Of a DNA stretch of 18,896 nt, positions 13,231 through 18,896 are shown piece by piece. Position 1 is the stretch's first letter. Each line of letters opens with the position of its first letter. A program made the position numbers and the translations under genes. The notes under the pieces are model-generated. The model was not told where the DNA came from. It was given only the letters and a program-made list of their open reading frames with translations, and ran no database searches. The DNA is from Bacteroidota bacterium. Its GTDB lineage: Bacteria > Bacteroidota > Bacteroidia > Bacteroidales > Rikenellaceae. The stretch covers positions 1 to 18,896 of the forward strand of contig JAEZPN010000089.1 of NCBI GenBank assembly GCA_023413645.1. The letters run 5' to 3'.

Positions 13231-14634
13231 TTAGTTTGCCTGGCGGTAGATGTCGTGTAGACGGTCCGACATGAAGTACTGGAATACGCCACGAAGGAAC
13301 ATATACATCGTGAATGCCAGCCATAGTGCATTGTTGCCGATAAGCCAACCAAGGCCGTAGAGAATGACAAAGAAGCAGACCGACGACCATATCATCGAGT
13401 TGCGCATGATGCGGCTGCGTGTGGCACCCACCATGATACCATCCATAACGAAGGGCATTGCCGCAGCAAGAGGTATGGCGATAATCCATCCGATGTACTC
13501 CTCGGCTATGCTGAGCAATACGTTGATATCTCCCAATTCGGGGTTGGCAATAAGGGTGAAAATATTGCGCCACCAGCCAATATACACGCCGATAAAGATG
13601 AACGACACGGCGAAGCACCACACAAGGCAGAGCTTAATGCTGCGACGTAGTGAGACTCCATCACGAGCACCAATAAAGCGACCCGTAAGTGCCTCGGCAG
13701 CGTAGGCAAAGCCGTCGTTCATGTATGAGAATAGCGTGAATAGCTGCAAGAGTATGGTGTTGACAGCTAGGATGTTATCGTTGCCTGTGTCAGCTGATGC
13801 TTTAGTAAAGAATGTGTAGACGGCTACAAGGCAGAAGGTGCGGATGATGATGTCGCTATTAATGGAGAAGAAGCGGCGCATGCTACTAAAGTCTATAACC
13901 TCTTTCATGCTCACCTTAACCAAGCGCTTGCGATAGCGTAGGAGTATGACTGCAACCATCACCAATACACCTGTCCACTGCGCCACAACAGAGGCAAGGG
14001 CGATGCCCTTCAACCCCATGGTACTTGTGGTGTTGCCGCACAATACGCAGGTTGTCTCTATGACATCTGTCGACGATGTCAACATATCAACGCCCACAAT
14101 CGAGAATAGGTAGCTGCAACCTATGTGGATGACATTTACAAGTATGGCTACGACCATCGGCACTACGGCATTCTGCATGCCTGTAAACCAACCATTGAAG
14201 GCGAAGAGTAGGATACCCGCGGGGACTGCCCAGATGCGGGTGTAGAAGTATGAGGCAATCATGCTTCTTGACTCCTCACTGCCCGTATCCATAAACCACA
14301 TCGAGAACTCACCGATAGGGTACTGCAATGCAAAGGCAAGGATACCCACGCCGAGGGCTACGATAAGTGATCGCCAGAGCATTAATGAGTATTCGCGGTG
14401 GTTCTCTGCGCCAAAGGCCTGAGCCGTGAGACCGCTCGTACCCATACGGATAAAGGAGCAGTTCCAGTATATAAAGTTGAATATAGTAACGCCAATCGAC
14501 AATGCGCCGATGGCTTCAGAACCCGCACCTCCGCAAGCACGACTGGCGATAGCCGTCGAGACGATACCCATCAAGGGCACCGTGATATTCGAAATGATGT
14601 TGGGTATGGCTATTCTAAGTATCTCTCTGTTCAT
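13231..14634 (-). CDS. MATE family efflux transporter
   Basis: A polytopic inner-membrane transporter of 467 residues with about twelve hydrophobic segments in two halves. It belongs to the MATE (MOP superfamily) sodium- or proton-coupled drug/metabolite exporters and resembles DinF-type members. Family features are the N-terminal LRIAIPNIISNITVPLMGIVSTAIAS, the repeat-like SEAIGALSIGVTIFNFIYWNCSFIRMGTSGLTAQAFG, and in the second half ILAVNTILLQLFTLFSYMNDGFAYAAEALTGRFIGA. The substrate is unknown. I start it at 14634 (MNREILRIAIP) rather than at the in-frame ATG at 14703: the shorter form begins like the family, and the -7 box at 14643-14650 lies between the two ATGs. It is divergent from the pseudouridine synthase gene and upstream of pheT. 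Confidence 0.9.
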   Translation of the reverse strand: MNREILRIAIPNIISNITVPLMGIVSTAIASRACGGAGSEAIGALSIGVTIFNFIYWNCSFIRMGTSGLTAQAFGAENHREYSLMLWRSLIVALGVGILAFALQYPIGEFSMWFMDTGSEESRSMIASYFYTRIWAVPAGILLFAFNGWFTGMQNAVVPMVVAILVNVIHIGCSYLFSIVGVDMLTSSTDVIETTCVLCGNTTSTMGLKGIALASVVAQWTGVLVMVAVILLRYRKRLVKVSMKEVIDFSSMRRFFSINSDIIIRTFCLVAVYTFFTKASADTGNDNILAVNTILLQLFTLFSYMNDGFAYAAEALTGRFIGARDGVSLRRSIKLCLVWCFAVSFIFIGVYIGWWRNIFTLIANPELGDINVLLSIAEEYIGWIIAIPLAAAMPFVMDGIMVGATRSRIMRNSMIWSSVCFFVILYGLGWLIGNNALWLAFTMYMFLRGVFQYFMSDRLHDIYRQAN

Positions 14635-14642
14635 AATGGCTG

Positions 14643-14650
14643 CAAAGTTA
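14643..14650 (-). promoter_or_regulatory. Predicted -7 box of the MATE gene
   Basis: TAACTTTG on the minus strand lies eight bases before the chosen ATG (14634). The -33 element is poor: the only TTTG nearby is 11 bases upstream. If it is used, the transcript is nearly leaderless. Confidence 0.5.
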
Positions 14651-14692
14651 CAATAATTTTGCAAAAATTTTGGCATACTCTTTGTAAAAGAG

Positions 14693-14721
14693 TTGTAGAT
14701 CAAAAAAAATAGTTACCTTTG
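14693..14721 (+). promoter_or_regulatory. Promoter of the pseudouridine synthase gene
   Basis: TTG (14693-14695), 18-base spacer, TACCTTTG (14714-14721). The leader is about 25 bases and AT-rich. A TTTG at 14681 is too far away. Confidence 0.65.
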
Positions 14722-14752
14722 CGCGATTTTTTTATAAAGCATTAATACAGAA

Positions 14753-16165
14753 ATGAAAAACAAGAACACAGACTCAACAGCTAACGTATCACGTTTTGCA
14801 CGTGACAAGCGTCAGCGTGTAAGCTCTACTGAGCGTGTTGAGCATACTCCCCGTCCACGCCGTGAGGCTGACAACGAGGGCGGCCGCGAGTTCCGTACTC
14901 CCGCGGCAAAGACAGAGAAGCGTACATCGTACAACCCCCACTTCACCGCAGACAACCGTTTGCGCCCCGAGTATGAGCAGCGTCCCCGTCGCACGGAGGA
15001 TGGCGAGCGTCCTACACGTGGCTTCAACCGTCCTGAGCGCGGTGAGCGTAACTTCAACCGTGAGGAGCGCAACAACGACCGCGGTTTCAACCGTGGCGAG
15101 CGTACTGAGCGCCCTGCACGTAACTTCAACCGACCCGAGCGCACAGAGCGCAGCTTCAACCGCGAGGAGCGTAACAACGACCGTAGCTTTGGTCGTGGCG
15201 AGCGCACAGAGCGCAGCTTCAACCGCGAGGAGCGTAACAACGACCGTGGCTTTAACCGTGGCGAGCGCACAGAACGTCCCGCACGTACATTCAACCGTGA
15301 GGAGCGTAGCAATGAGCGCCCTGCACGCACTTTTAACCGAGAGGAGCGCAACAACGAGCGTGGCTTCAAGGGTAGTGCAAAGCGTACTGGTGCACCTAAG
15401 CGTGACGAGAAACCTCGCTCATATCCTAAGTTCAACCCCAACCAGTCTGCTGGCGAGATTCGTCTCAATCGCTTTATCTCACAGTCGGGCGTATGCTCAC
15501 GTCGTGAGGCTGACGACTTCATCCTCGCAGGCGTTGTGACTGTTAATGGTCAGGTTGTTACAGAGCTTGGTACAAAGATTTTGCCTACAGATGAGGTTCG
15601 CTTCCACGATGAGAAGCTCCAGGGCGAGAAGAATGTATATCTTGTACTCAACAAGCCTAAGGGCTATGTGACATCTTTGGATGATCCCCACGCCGAGAAG
15701 ACTGTGATGGATCTCGTGAAGAATGCTTGCACAGAGCGCGTATATCCCGTAGGTCGTCTCGATAAGAACTCACTCGGTTTGCTCCTTATCACCAACGACG
15801 GCGACATCACACGTCAGCTTACACACCCCTCATACCGCAAGAAGAAGATCTATCAGGTAACACTCGATAAGGCTCTCACTCGCGCAGATATGGATTCACT
15901 CACCGAGGGTATCACTCTCGAGGATGGTGATATCTTCGCTGACGAGGTGGCATACGCATCAGAGGATAAGCGCACCGTAGGTGTTGAGATTCACTCTGGC
16001 CGTAACCGTATCGTTCGTCGTATGTTCGAGCACCTCGGTTACACCGTTCAGAAGCTCGACCGTGTTTACTACGCTGGTCTCACAAAGAAGAACCTTAAGC
16101 GTGGCGAGTGGCGTTTCCTTACACGTGATGAGGTGATGCGACTAAAGACTGGCCAATACGAGTAA
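14753..16165 (+). CDS. RluB/RsuA-family rRNA pseudouridine synthase with a long Arg/Asn/Glu-rich N-terminal extension
   Basis: A 470-residue protein. Residues 1-230 are a low-complexity, strongly basic and acidic tail that is probably disordered. Within 89-207, FNR (once FGR) followed by E/P/G-E-R recurs about ten times, with blocks like FNREERNNDRGFNRGERTER. Residues about 235-285 are an S4 RNA-binding domain (IRLNRFISQSGVCSRREAD). Residues about 294-465 are the catalytic domain, with GRLDKNSLGLLL holding the catalytic Asp337, and ends with GRNRIVRRMFEHLGY. RluB acts on 23S rRNA and RsuA on 16S rRNA; RluB is the closer guess. The tail may hold the enzyme on pre-ribosomes or nucleic acid, which is inference. 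It is divergent from the MATE gene and followed by a terminator/repeat array. Confidence 0.9.
   Translation: MKNKNTDSTANVSRFARDKRQRVSSTERVEHTPRPRREADNEGGREFRTPAAKTEKRTSYNPHFTADNRLRPEYEQRPRRTEDGERPTRGFNRPERGERNFNREERNNDRGFNRGERTERPARNFNRPERTERSFNREERNNDRSFGRGERTERSFNREERNNDRGFNRGERTERPARTFNREERSNERPARTFNREERNNERGFKGSAKRTGAPKRDEKPRSYPKFNPNQSAGEIRLNRFISQSGVCSRREADDFILAGVVTVNGQVVTELGTKILPTDEVRFHDEKLQGEKNVYLVLNKPKGYVTSLDDPHAEKTVMDLVKNACTERVYPVGRLDKNSLGLLLITNDGDITRQLTHPSYRKKKIYQVTLDKALTRADMDSLTEGITLEDGDIFADEVAYASEDKRTVGVEIHSGRNRIVRRMFEHLGYTVQKLDRVYYAGLTKKNLKRGEWRFLTRDEVMRLKTGQYE
15039..15372 (+). repeat. In-frame imperfect tandem repeats within the pseudouridine synthase gene
   Basis: Units coding FNREERNNDR, GFNRGERTER and PAR/SFNR variants repeat about ten times. 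The DNA copies differ mostly at third codon positions, so the protein repeat appears to be kept by selection rather than by recent duplication. Repeat number could still vary between strains. Confidence 0.75.
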
Positions 16166-16290
16166 AAATCGCATAGCAAGACTGCTTTGGCGTTACACTC
16201 AAGTGGGAAATCCTCATTTACGAAAAGTAAACTGCGGTTTCCCACTTTTTCGTGTGCCTAAAATCAGTTCGTGCTATGCAATTTTTGTGA
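16164..16290 (+). repeat. REP-like palindromic element, copy 1
   Basis: The ends are inverted: AAAAATCGCATAGCA (16164-16178, overlapping the gene stop) and TGCTATGCAATTTTT (16272-16286), one mismatch. Inside is a 10-bp hairpin (16201-16210 with 16238-16247) that itself encloses TTTAC/GTAAA. The block 16245-16290 (46 bases) recurs exactly at 16440-16485. Confidence 0.75.
16201..16250 (+). terminator. Probable terminator of the pseudouridine synthase gene
   Basis: AAGTGGGAAA (16201-16210) pairs with TTTCCCACTT (16238-16247), followed by TTT. It begins about 36 bases after the stop and lies within the first repeat element. Confidence 0.7.
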
Positions 16291-16410
16291 TATGGGTAAG
16301 GCTATTTTGTCGTTGTGCTTGCTTTCAAAATGCTCATTTACCCTTAAGTAAACTCCGCTTTTTCAAGCTGCGCACGCCTAAAATTAGCACTTATTCTACA
16401 ACTTTTCTAT
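16291..16410 (+). repeat. REP-like element, copy 2 (diverged)
   Basis: CTCATTTAC and GTAAACT (16333-16353) recur as in copy 1 (16213-16232), with a different loop. The block 16358-16408 is a diverged version of the 46-base block, keeping CTTTTTC, CGCCTAAAAT and CAA-TTTT parts. The offset from copy 1 is about 113-120 bases. Confidence 0.6.
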
Positions 16411-16416
16411 AGAACT

Positions 16417-16445
16417 GGGATTGTCCACTCGGGCAATCCCTTTTT
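16417..16445 (+). terminator. Terminator-like hairpin before repeat copy 3
   Basis: GGGATTGTCC (16417-16426) pairs with GGGCAATCCC (16431-16440) around ACTC, 10 bp with one G-U, followed directly by TTTTT, which is the start of the third repeat block. Confidence 0.8.
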
Positions 16446-16485
16446 CGTGTGCCTAAAATCAGTTCGTGCTATGCAATTTTTGTGA
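16440..16485 (+). repeat. 46-bp exact direct repeat, copy 3 of the REP-like array
   Basis: Identical over 46 bases to 16245-16290. After it comes GCTTTGGCGTTA with ACT (from about 16499), also found before copy 1 at 16183-16198, so the array units share both flanks. Confidence 0.8.
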
Positions 16486-16565
16486 CGCAGGGTGGGGCGC
16501 TTTGGCGTTATACTTGCTCAAGGGTGGAGTACACACGTGCGCATGCGCGAACACATATTTACTGG

Positions 16566-16594
16566 GACACTGCCAGCAATGGTGGTGTCTTTTT
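16566..16594 (+). terminator. Strong + strand intrinsic terminator
   Basis: GACACTGCCA (16566-16575) pairs with TGGTGGTGTC (16580-16589; two G-U pairs) around GCAA, a GNRA loop, followed by TTTTT. No + strand gene ends close by. Confidence 0.8.
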
Positions 16595-16600
16595 GCATAC

Positions 16601-16632
16601 AAAAGAGGCTGCCCGATATATCGAACAGCCTC
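16601..16632 (-). terminator. Terminator of the S1/P1 nuclease gene
   Basis: GAGGCTG (16605-16611) pairs with CAGCCTC (16626-16632), extended inward by two G-U pairs on the minus strand and CGA/TCG. It is followed by TTTTG on the minus strand, 23 bases after the stop. Confidence 0.85.
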
Positions 16633-16655
16633 CATTGTTTGTGGTTACTAGTTAT

Positions 16656-17426
16656 TTAGTAGATCTCCTCGAGGAGCTTCGCAAGGCGGATGCCGCCCTT
16701 GAGGAACTGCTGCTCGATGATAGGTGCATACTGCACAACGTAGTCATACGAGAGGTTGGCACCTGTTGTAGAGTTTTCGTAGATGTCGTTGGCCAGTACC
16801 ACGGTCTCCTCGATCCAGTCGTTGGGAGTACCTTGCATATATGCCTGCACCTCTTTGGGTGTCGCACGGTCAATCTGGTCCTGCCACTCTGAGTATCCCC
16901 AGCGGTGTGCCGACTCCACAATCTCGCTATCCCAAACTGTGTGCAATTTCTTCTGGCTGCCGAAGTACTTAACCTTCGTGTCATTTCCACCGCGGTCGCT
17001 CTTGCGACCTGCGTGCATGGGGCAGTGCATATCGCCAACGATGTGGATGAGCATCATAAGCTGTACGCGCTCCTCCTCAGGGCTGAGTTCGCCGCTCTTG
17101 AGGTTCTCAACGATGGTGTTGATGGCGATAACGGCATCACCCGCGCTATCCTTCTTCGAGTTTGCGTATGTGCCCTCTGCGGAATCTACATTTACGTAGT
17201 GCCATGTCTTTGTGTAGGCGTACTCGTCGGTGTGACTGGCGTTATCCATCCAGTTTGCTACATATACCAACGACTTACCTTCGAGTACCTCAGTGACCTT
17301 TTGGAGTGTCTTTTTTGAGAGGTGCTTCTCGGCGATGTAGGCTACGGTGTCGTGACCCTTGGGACCCCAGGCGAGTGCCAATGCGGGGATAAGGAGTGCG
17401 AATGCTATGGATAATACTTTGCGCAT
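16656..17426 (-). CDS. Secreted S1/P1-type zinc nuclease
   Basis: 256 residues including a signal peptide (MRKVLSIAFALLIPALALA, cleavage after residue 19). Cleavage leaves Trp20 as the mature N-terminus, required in this family because its amino group and carbonyl bind zinc. All nine trinuclear-zinc ligands can be placed with P1-nuclease spacing: Trp20, His25 (WGPKGH), Asp61 (NWMD), His76 (WHYVN), His128, Asp132 and His138 (LIHIVGDMHCPMH), His162 and Asp166 (LHTVWD). Such enzymes cut single-stranded DNA/RNA and remove 3' phosphates in the periplasm or outside the cell, probably for nucleotide scavenging. I take the ATG at 17426, not the in-frame one at 17483, because only it places the signal peptide at the N-terminus and the -7 box lies between the two. 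It is monocistronic. Confidence 0.93.
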   Translation of the reverse strand: MRKVLSIAFALLIPALALAWGPKGHDTVAYIAEKHLSKKTLQKVTEVLEGKSLVYVANWMDNASHTDEYAYTKTWHYVNVDSAEGTYANSKKDSAGDAVIAINTIVENLKSGELSPEEERVQLMMLIHIVGDMHCPMHAGRKSDRGGNDTKVKYFGSQKKLHTVWDSEIVESAHRWGYSEWQDQIDRATPKEVQAYMQGTPNDWIEETVVLANDIYENSTTGANLSYDYVVQYAPIIEQQFLKGGIRLAKLLEEIY

Positions 17427-17454
17427 AGTTAAAAGTTGAATAGTTATATCTGCA

Positions 17455-17483
17455 CAAAGATATGAAAAAAACTCGACTTGCAA
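17455..17483 (-). promoter_or_regulatory. Promoter of the nuclease gene
   Basis: On the minus strand TTG (17483-17481), 18-base spacer, TATCTTTG (17462-17455). The -33 part lies inside the terminator hairpin at 17470-17499, so the two signals are interleaved. Confidence 0.65.
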
Positions 17484-17499
17484 TGATGCAAATCGAGTT
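17463..17499 (-). terminator. Strong minus-strand intrinsic terminator with no gene before it
   Basis: AACTCGA (17470-17476) pairs with TCGAGTT (17493-17499), and TTGCA with TGCAA inside. The position between is a C-A mismatch on + but a G-U pair on the minus strand, which has a run of seven T after the stem. It would end a transcript coming from 17500 and above. Confidence 0.8.
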
Positions 17500-17522
17500 A
17501 AGTGGAGGTGGCGGGAACTGAA
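17500..17522 (-). other. tRNA/tmRNA 3'-end-like fragment (possible attachment-site remnant)
   Basis: Read on the minus strand this is GGTTCAGTTCCCGCC followed by ACCTCCACT, the layout of a T loop, T stem and acceptor 3' strand of a tRNA or tmRNA. It directly precedes the terminator at 17499-17470. The T stem does not pair properly (the preceding bases are TTAGG), the loop position normally A is G, and no 5' half follows, so it is not an intact gene. Confidence 0.35.
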
Positions 17523-17913
17523 CCTAACCTCCTTATACCATTGATATCCTTAATATTTCAAACTACTATTTGACAAATGGTCTCAGTTTTAGACCACTTG
17601 ACAGCATACCTTATATATTATATAGCAAACTCCTTCTTTAATCGCTCGTTCCCAGTTTATCATCCCTAACTTTCCCTATTACCAGCAATCGATATTCTAC
17701 TATTTTTCGCATCGGGTATATTTGTTATATCCCAGGTTTGTTGATTAAAACCATGAATTCATTATGAAATTTTGTGTGTTTATGGGTTTTTTAATTGAAA
17801 AATTATGCAAATCGCTCCACCCCCCCCTAATGTCTATATTATTGTATATCAATATGTTAGCTTTTGTATTAAAAAAAATAATAGTTTTTAGTTCAAAAAA
17901 TATAAGGAAATAG

Positions 17914-17943
17914 TTGTTTGCTTAATATTTTTCATTATCTTCG
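17914..17943 (+). promoter_or_regulatory. Possible promoter of the DUF3575-like operon
   Basis: TTG (17914-17916), 19-base spacer, TATCTTCG (17936-17943), seven of eight matches to the -7 consensus as TAnnTTTG. It would give a leader of about 320 bases. No better candidate lies closer to the ATG at 18269. Confidence 0.3.
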
Positions 17944-18268
17944 TTTTCGGCAATTAGTTAAGAAACTCAGATTATAGATAATAAAATTAGTCTATTTTTC
18001 TTATTAACTGCTGGTGTGAGATTCTTTACGTAGAGTTACTCCTAGAGTGTGTTCCCTAAATTGAGAGGTGTAACTGCTGCGATTGAATTTTTTGAAAATT
18101 TTATTTAGGTTAATGATGTAGCGATTATTCTGCAAATAATCGAGTGTGTCCCCTGTTTTTCGATACAGTTTATCCTCTACATTAGACAACCTAACTACTT
18201 GGTCATAGGGTGCGTTGCGTGCTTTATGCGCTGGGTGCAACCATTATGTAAACAACTGAAAAACTACT

Positions 18269-18853
18269 ATGTATAAGCGTCTAACACTCTTATTGTTAAG
18301 CATCTTCACGTTTGCCTCCGTATCGGCGCAGGATTGGGCATTGAAGAGCAATATCGCCTACGATGCAACTGCATCTATGAACCTCGGTGTGGAGGTTGCT
18401 TTGGCAGATAAGTGGACACTCGATCTCTCGGGTAACTACAACCCATTTACCATCAACAAGGATACAAATATGAAGTGGAAGCACTGGTTTGTGCAGCCTG
18501 AGGCTCGCTACTGGTTCTGCCATAAGTTTGGTGGTAACTTCCTTGCTATGCACTTATGGGGTGGTGAGTACAACATTGGTAATATCGATTTCAAGCCAAA
18601 TATCATGGGTTTCAATGTTCCCGACTTAGCAAACTACCGCTATCAAGGTTACTTCGCAGGTGCGGGTGTCGGCTATGGCTACGCCTTCATGCTTGGCAAC
18701 CACTGGAACCTTGAACTCGAGGTGGGTGTCGGTTGCGCCTACACATGGTATGATAAGTACTATTGTGCTAAGTGTGGCTCGAAGCTCGCGTCGGACGACC
18801 TTGTATATTGGGGCATCACAAAGCTCGCATTTAATCTTGTCTATGTATTCTAA
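18269..18853 (+). CDS. DUF3575-like outer-membrane protein, probably first gene of a fimbrial-type operon
   Basis: 194 residues. The signal peptide is MYKRLTLLLLSIFTFASVSA, cleaved before QDW. The mature part begins WALKSNIAYDATASMNLGVEVALADKWTLDLSGNYNPF, the typical opening of Bacteroidota DUF3575 proteins, followed by KWKHWFVQPEARYWFC. Alternating Tyr/Trp/Gly-rich strands run to a final FNLVYVF, as in a beta-barrel ending with an aromatic residue. DUF3575 genes often head operons of FimA/Mfa1-like fimbriae, commonly followed by a DUF3868 gene. Here another gene starts 13 bases after the stop, which fits that layout. Two Cys in CAKCGSK are unusual for a barrel and may be on a loop. It may aid fimbrial assembly or anchoring, but that is family association only. 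Confidence 0.8.
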   Translation: MYKRLTLLLLSIFTFASVSAQDWALKSNIAYDATASMNLGVEVALADKWTLDLSGNYNPFTINKDTNMKWKHWFVQPEARYWFCHKFGGNFLAMHLWGGEYNIGNIDFKPNIMGFNVPDLANYRYQGYFAGAGVGYGYAFMLGNHWNLELEVGVGCAYTWYDKYYCAKCGSKLASDDLVYWGITKLAFNLVYVF

Positions 18854-18865
18854 AAAATCAATGCG

Positions 18866-18896
18866 ATGAAAAGAGTAATTCCTATTCTATATATGG
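18866..18896 (+). CDS. Start of the next gene in the DUF3575-like operon (partial)
   Basis: ATG at 18866 opens MKRVIPILYM and runs off the window. The basic start and hydrophobic stretch look like the beginning of a signal peptide. By the usual gene order in such loci a DUF3868-type protein is expected, but ten residues cannot show this. The ATG five bases earlier (18861) meets a stop after two codons, so 18866 is the sensible start. Confidence 0.5.
   Translation, partial: MKRVIPILYM

Larger units (their letters stand above)
16166..16655. other. Intergenic repeat and terminator region (490 bases, no gene)
   Basis: It carries the REP-like array (to about 16530), three + strand terminator-like hairpins and the minus-strand terminator of the nuclease gene. 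Short + reading frames here (16203-16412, 16449-16892) run through the repeats or antisense to the nuclease and are not called. Confidence 0.7.
17427..18268. other. Long AT-rich non-coding region upstream of the DUF3575-like gene
   Basis: 842 bases with the nuclease promoter, the orphan terminator, the tRNA-like fragment and then about 730 AT-rich bases. Visible in the latter: a hairpin at 17578-17596 (TGGTCT/AGACCA), a + strand -7 box TATATTTG (17717-17724) without a clear -33, a run of eight C (17820-17827), a possible promoter with TTG 17914-17916 and TATCTTCG 17936-17943, inverted repeats CCTAAAT/ATTTAGG (18055-18061, 18103-18109) and TTAGGTT/AACCTAA (18105-18111, 18188-18194), and a hairpin CGATTATT/AATAATCG (18122-18142). 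A 78-codon minus-strand frame (18004-18240) is treated as doubtful. Confidence 0.6.

Noticed and set aside
14812..15522. A 236-codon minus-strand reading frame, Arg/Leu/Ser-rich
   Set aside because: It is the exact antisense of the repeat region of the pseudouridine synthase gene. The low-complexity codons leave the opposite frame open, and it has no promoter or plausible protein pattern.
16164..16485. Repeats considered as a CRISPR array
   Set aside because: The repeats are few, 46 bases or diverged, with unequal spacing of about 113 and 82 bases between starts, and they contain terminator hairpins. No cas gene is present.
16449..16892. A 147-codon + strand frame
   Set aside because: Its first part is repeat and terminator sequence, and the rest is antisense to the S1/P1 nuclease, whose zinc ligands are all intact.
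17500..17880. A complete tmRNA or tRNA gene on the minus strand
   Set aside because: Only the 3' end resembles one. The T stem does not pair, no 5' half or tag frame follows upstream, and GGAGGT at 17533-17528 lies far too near to be the 5' end.
17534..18268. An invertible promoter flanked by long inverted repeats, as often found before Bacteroidales surface loci
   Set aside because: By eye I find only 6-8-base inverted pairs (for example 18105-18111 with 18188-18194) and no promoter neatly placed between longer arms.

Overview
The window looks like a chromosomal segment of a member of the Bacteroidales (phylum Bacteroidota). The evidence is the repeated promoter signature (-7 box TAnnTTTG, often with TTTG or TTG about 18-20 bases upstream, instead of sigma70 -10/-35 boxes), the lack of strong Shine-Dalgarno sites, and the gene content: fused KorA plus KorB, a Bacteroidota-type malate dehydrogenase, an Arg/Asn/Glu-rich extended RluB-type pseudouridine synthase, and a DUF3575-like gene at the head of what looks like a fimbrial-type operon. 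Genus is not resolved; an Alistipes-like organism is only a guess. I see no rRNA gene, intact tRNA gene, transposase or CRISPR array.

Layout. 1-143: the end of a + strand membrane protein gene with its terminator, facing the korAB operon (300-3215, minus; 2-oxoglutarate:ferredoxin oxidoreductase). 3546-4031: small outer-membrane barrel protein, minus. 4157-4510: orphan NifX-like small metal-cluster protein, minus. 4653-5645: malate dehydrogenase, minus. 5849-7418: divergent + operon aroB (3-dehydroquinate synthase) and a DJ-1/PfpI protein. 7509-7880: small secreted protein, minus. 8271-10048: an AT-rich two-gene minus operon (78-aa protein, then a 506-aa exported coiled-coil protein), bracketed by a 17-bp direct repeat. 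10650-13115: pheT, minus. 13231-14634: MATE transporter, minus. 14753-16165: divergent + pseudouridine synthase. 16164-16594: a tandem array of REP-like palindromic repeats and terminators. 16656-17426: secreted S1/P1 nuclease, minus. 17427-18268: a long AT-rich non-coding stretch. 18269 to the end: DUF3575-like barrel gene and the start of the next gene.

How the genes fit together. KorAB and malate dehydrogenase are central-carbon (TCA branch) enzymes in neighbouring but separately promoted units. Their leaders carry different inverted repeats, possible operators or RNA stems. AroB, PheT and the pseudouridine synthase are housekeeping genes for aromatic biosynthesis and translation.

Most interesting places: (a) a tRNA/tmRNA 3'-end-like fragment at 17500-17522, directly followed on the minus strand by a strong terminator, which could be the attachment-site remnant of an element carrying the fimbrial-type genes off the right edge; (b) the tandem palindromic repeat array after the pseudouridine synthase gene; (c) the repeat-bracketed AT-rich operon, with a candidate structured RNA in its long leader.
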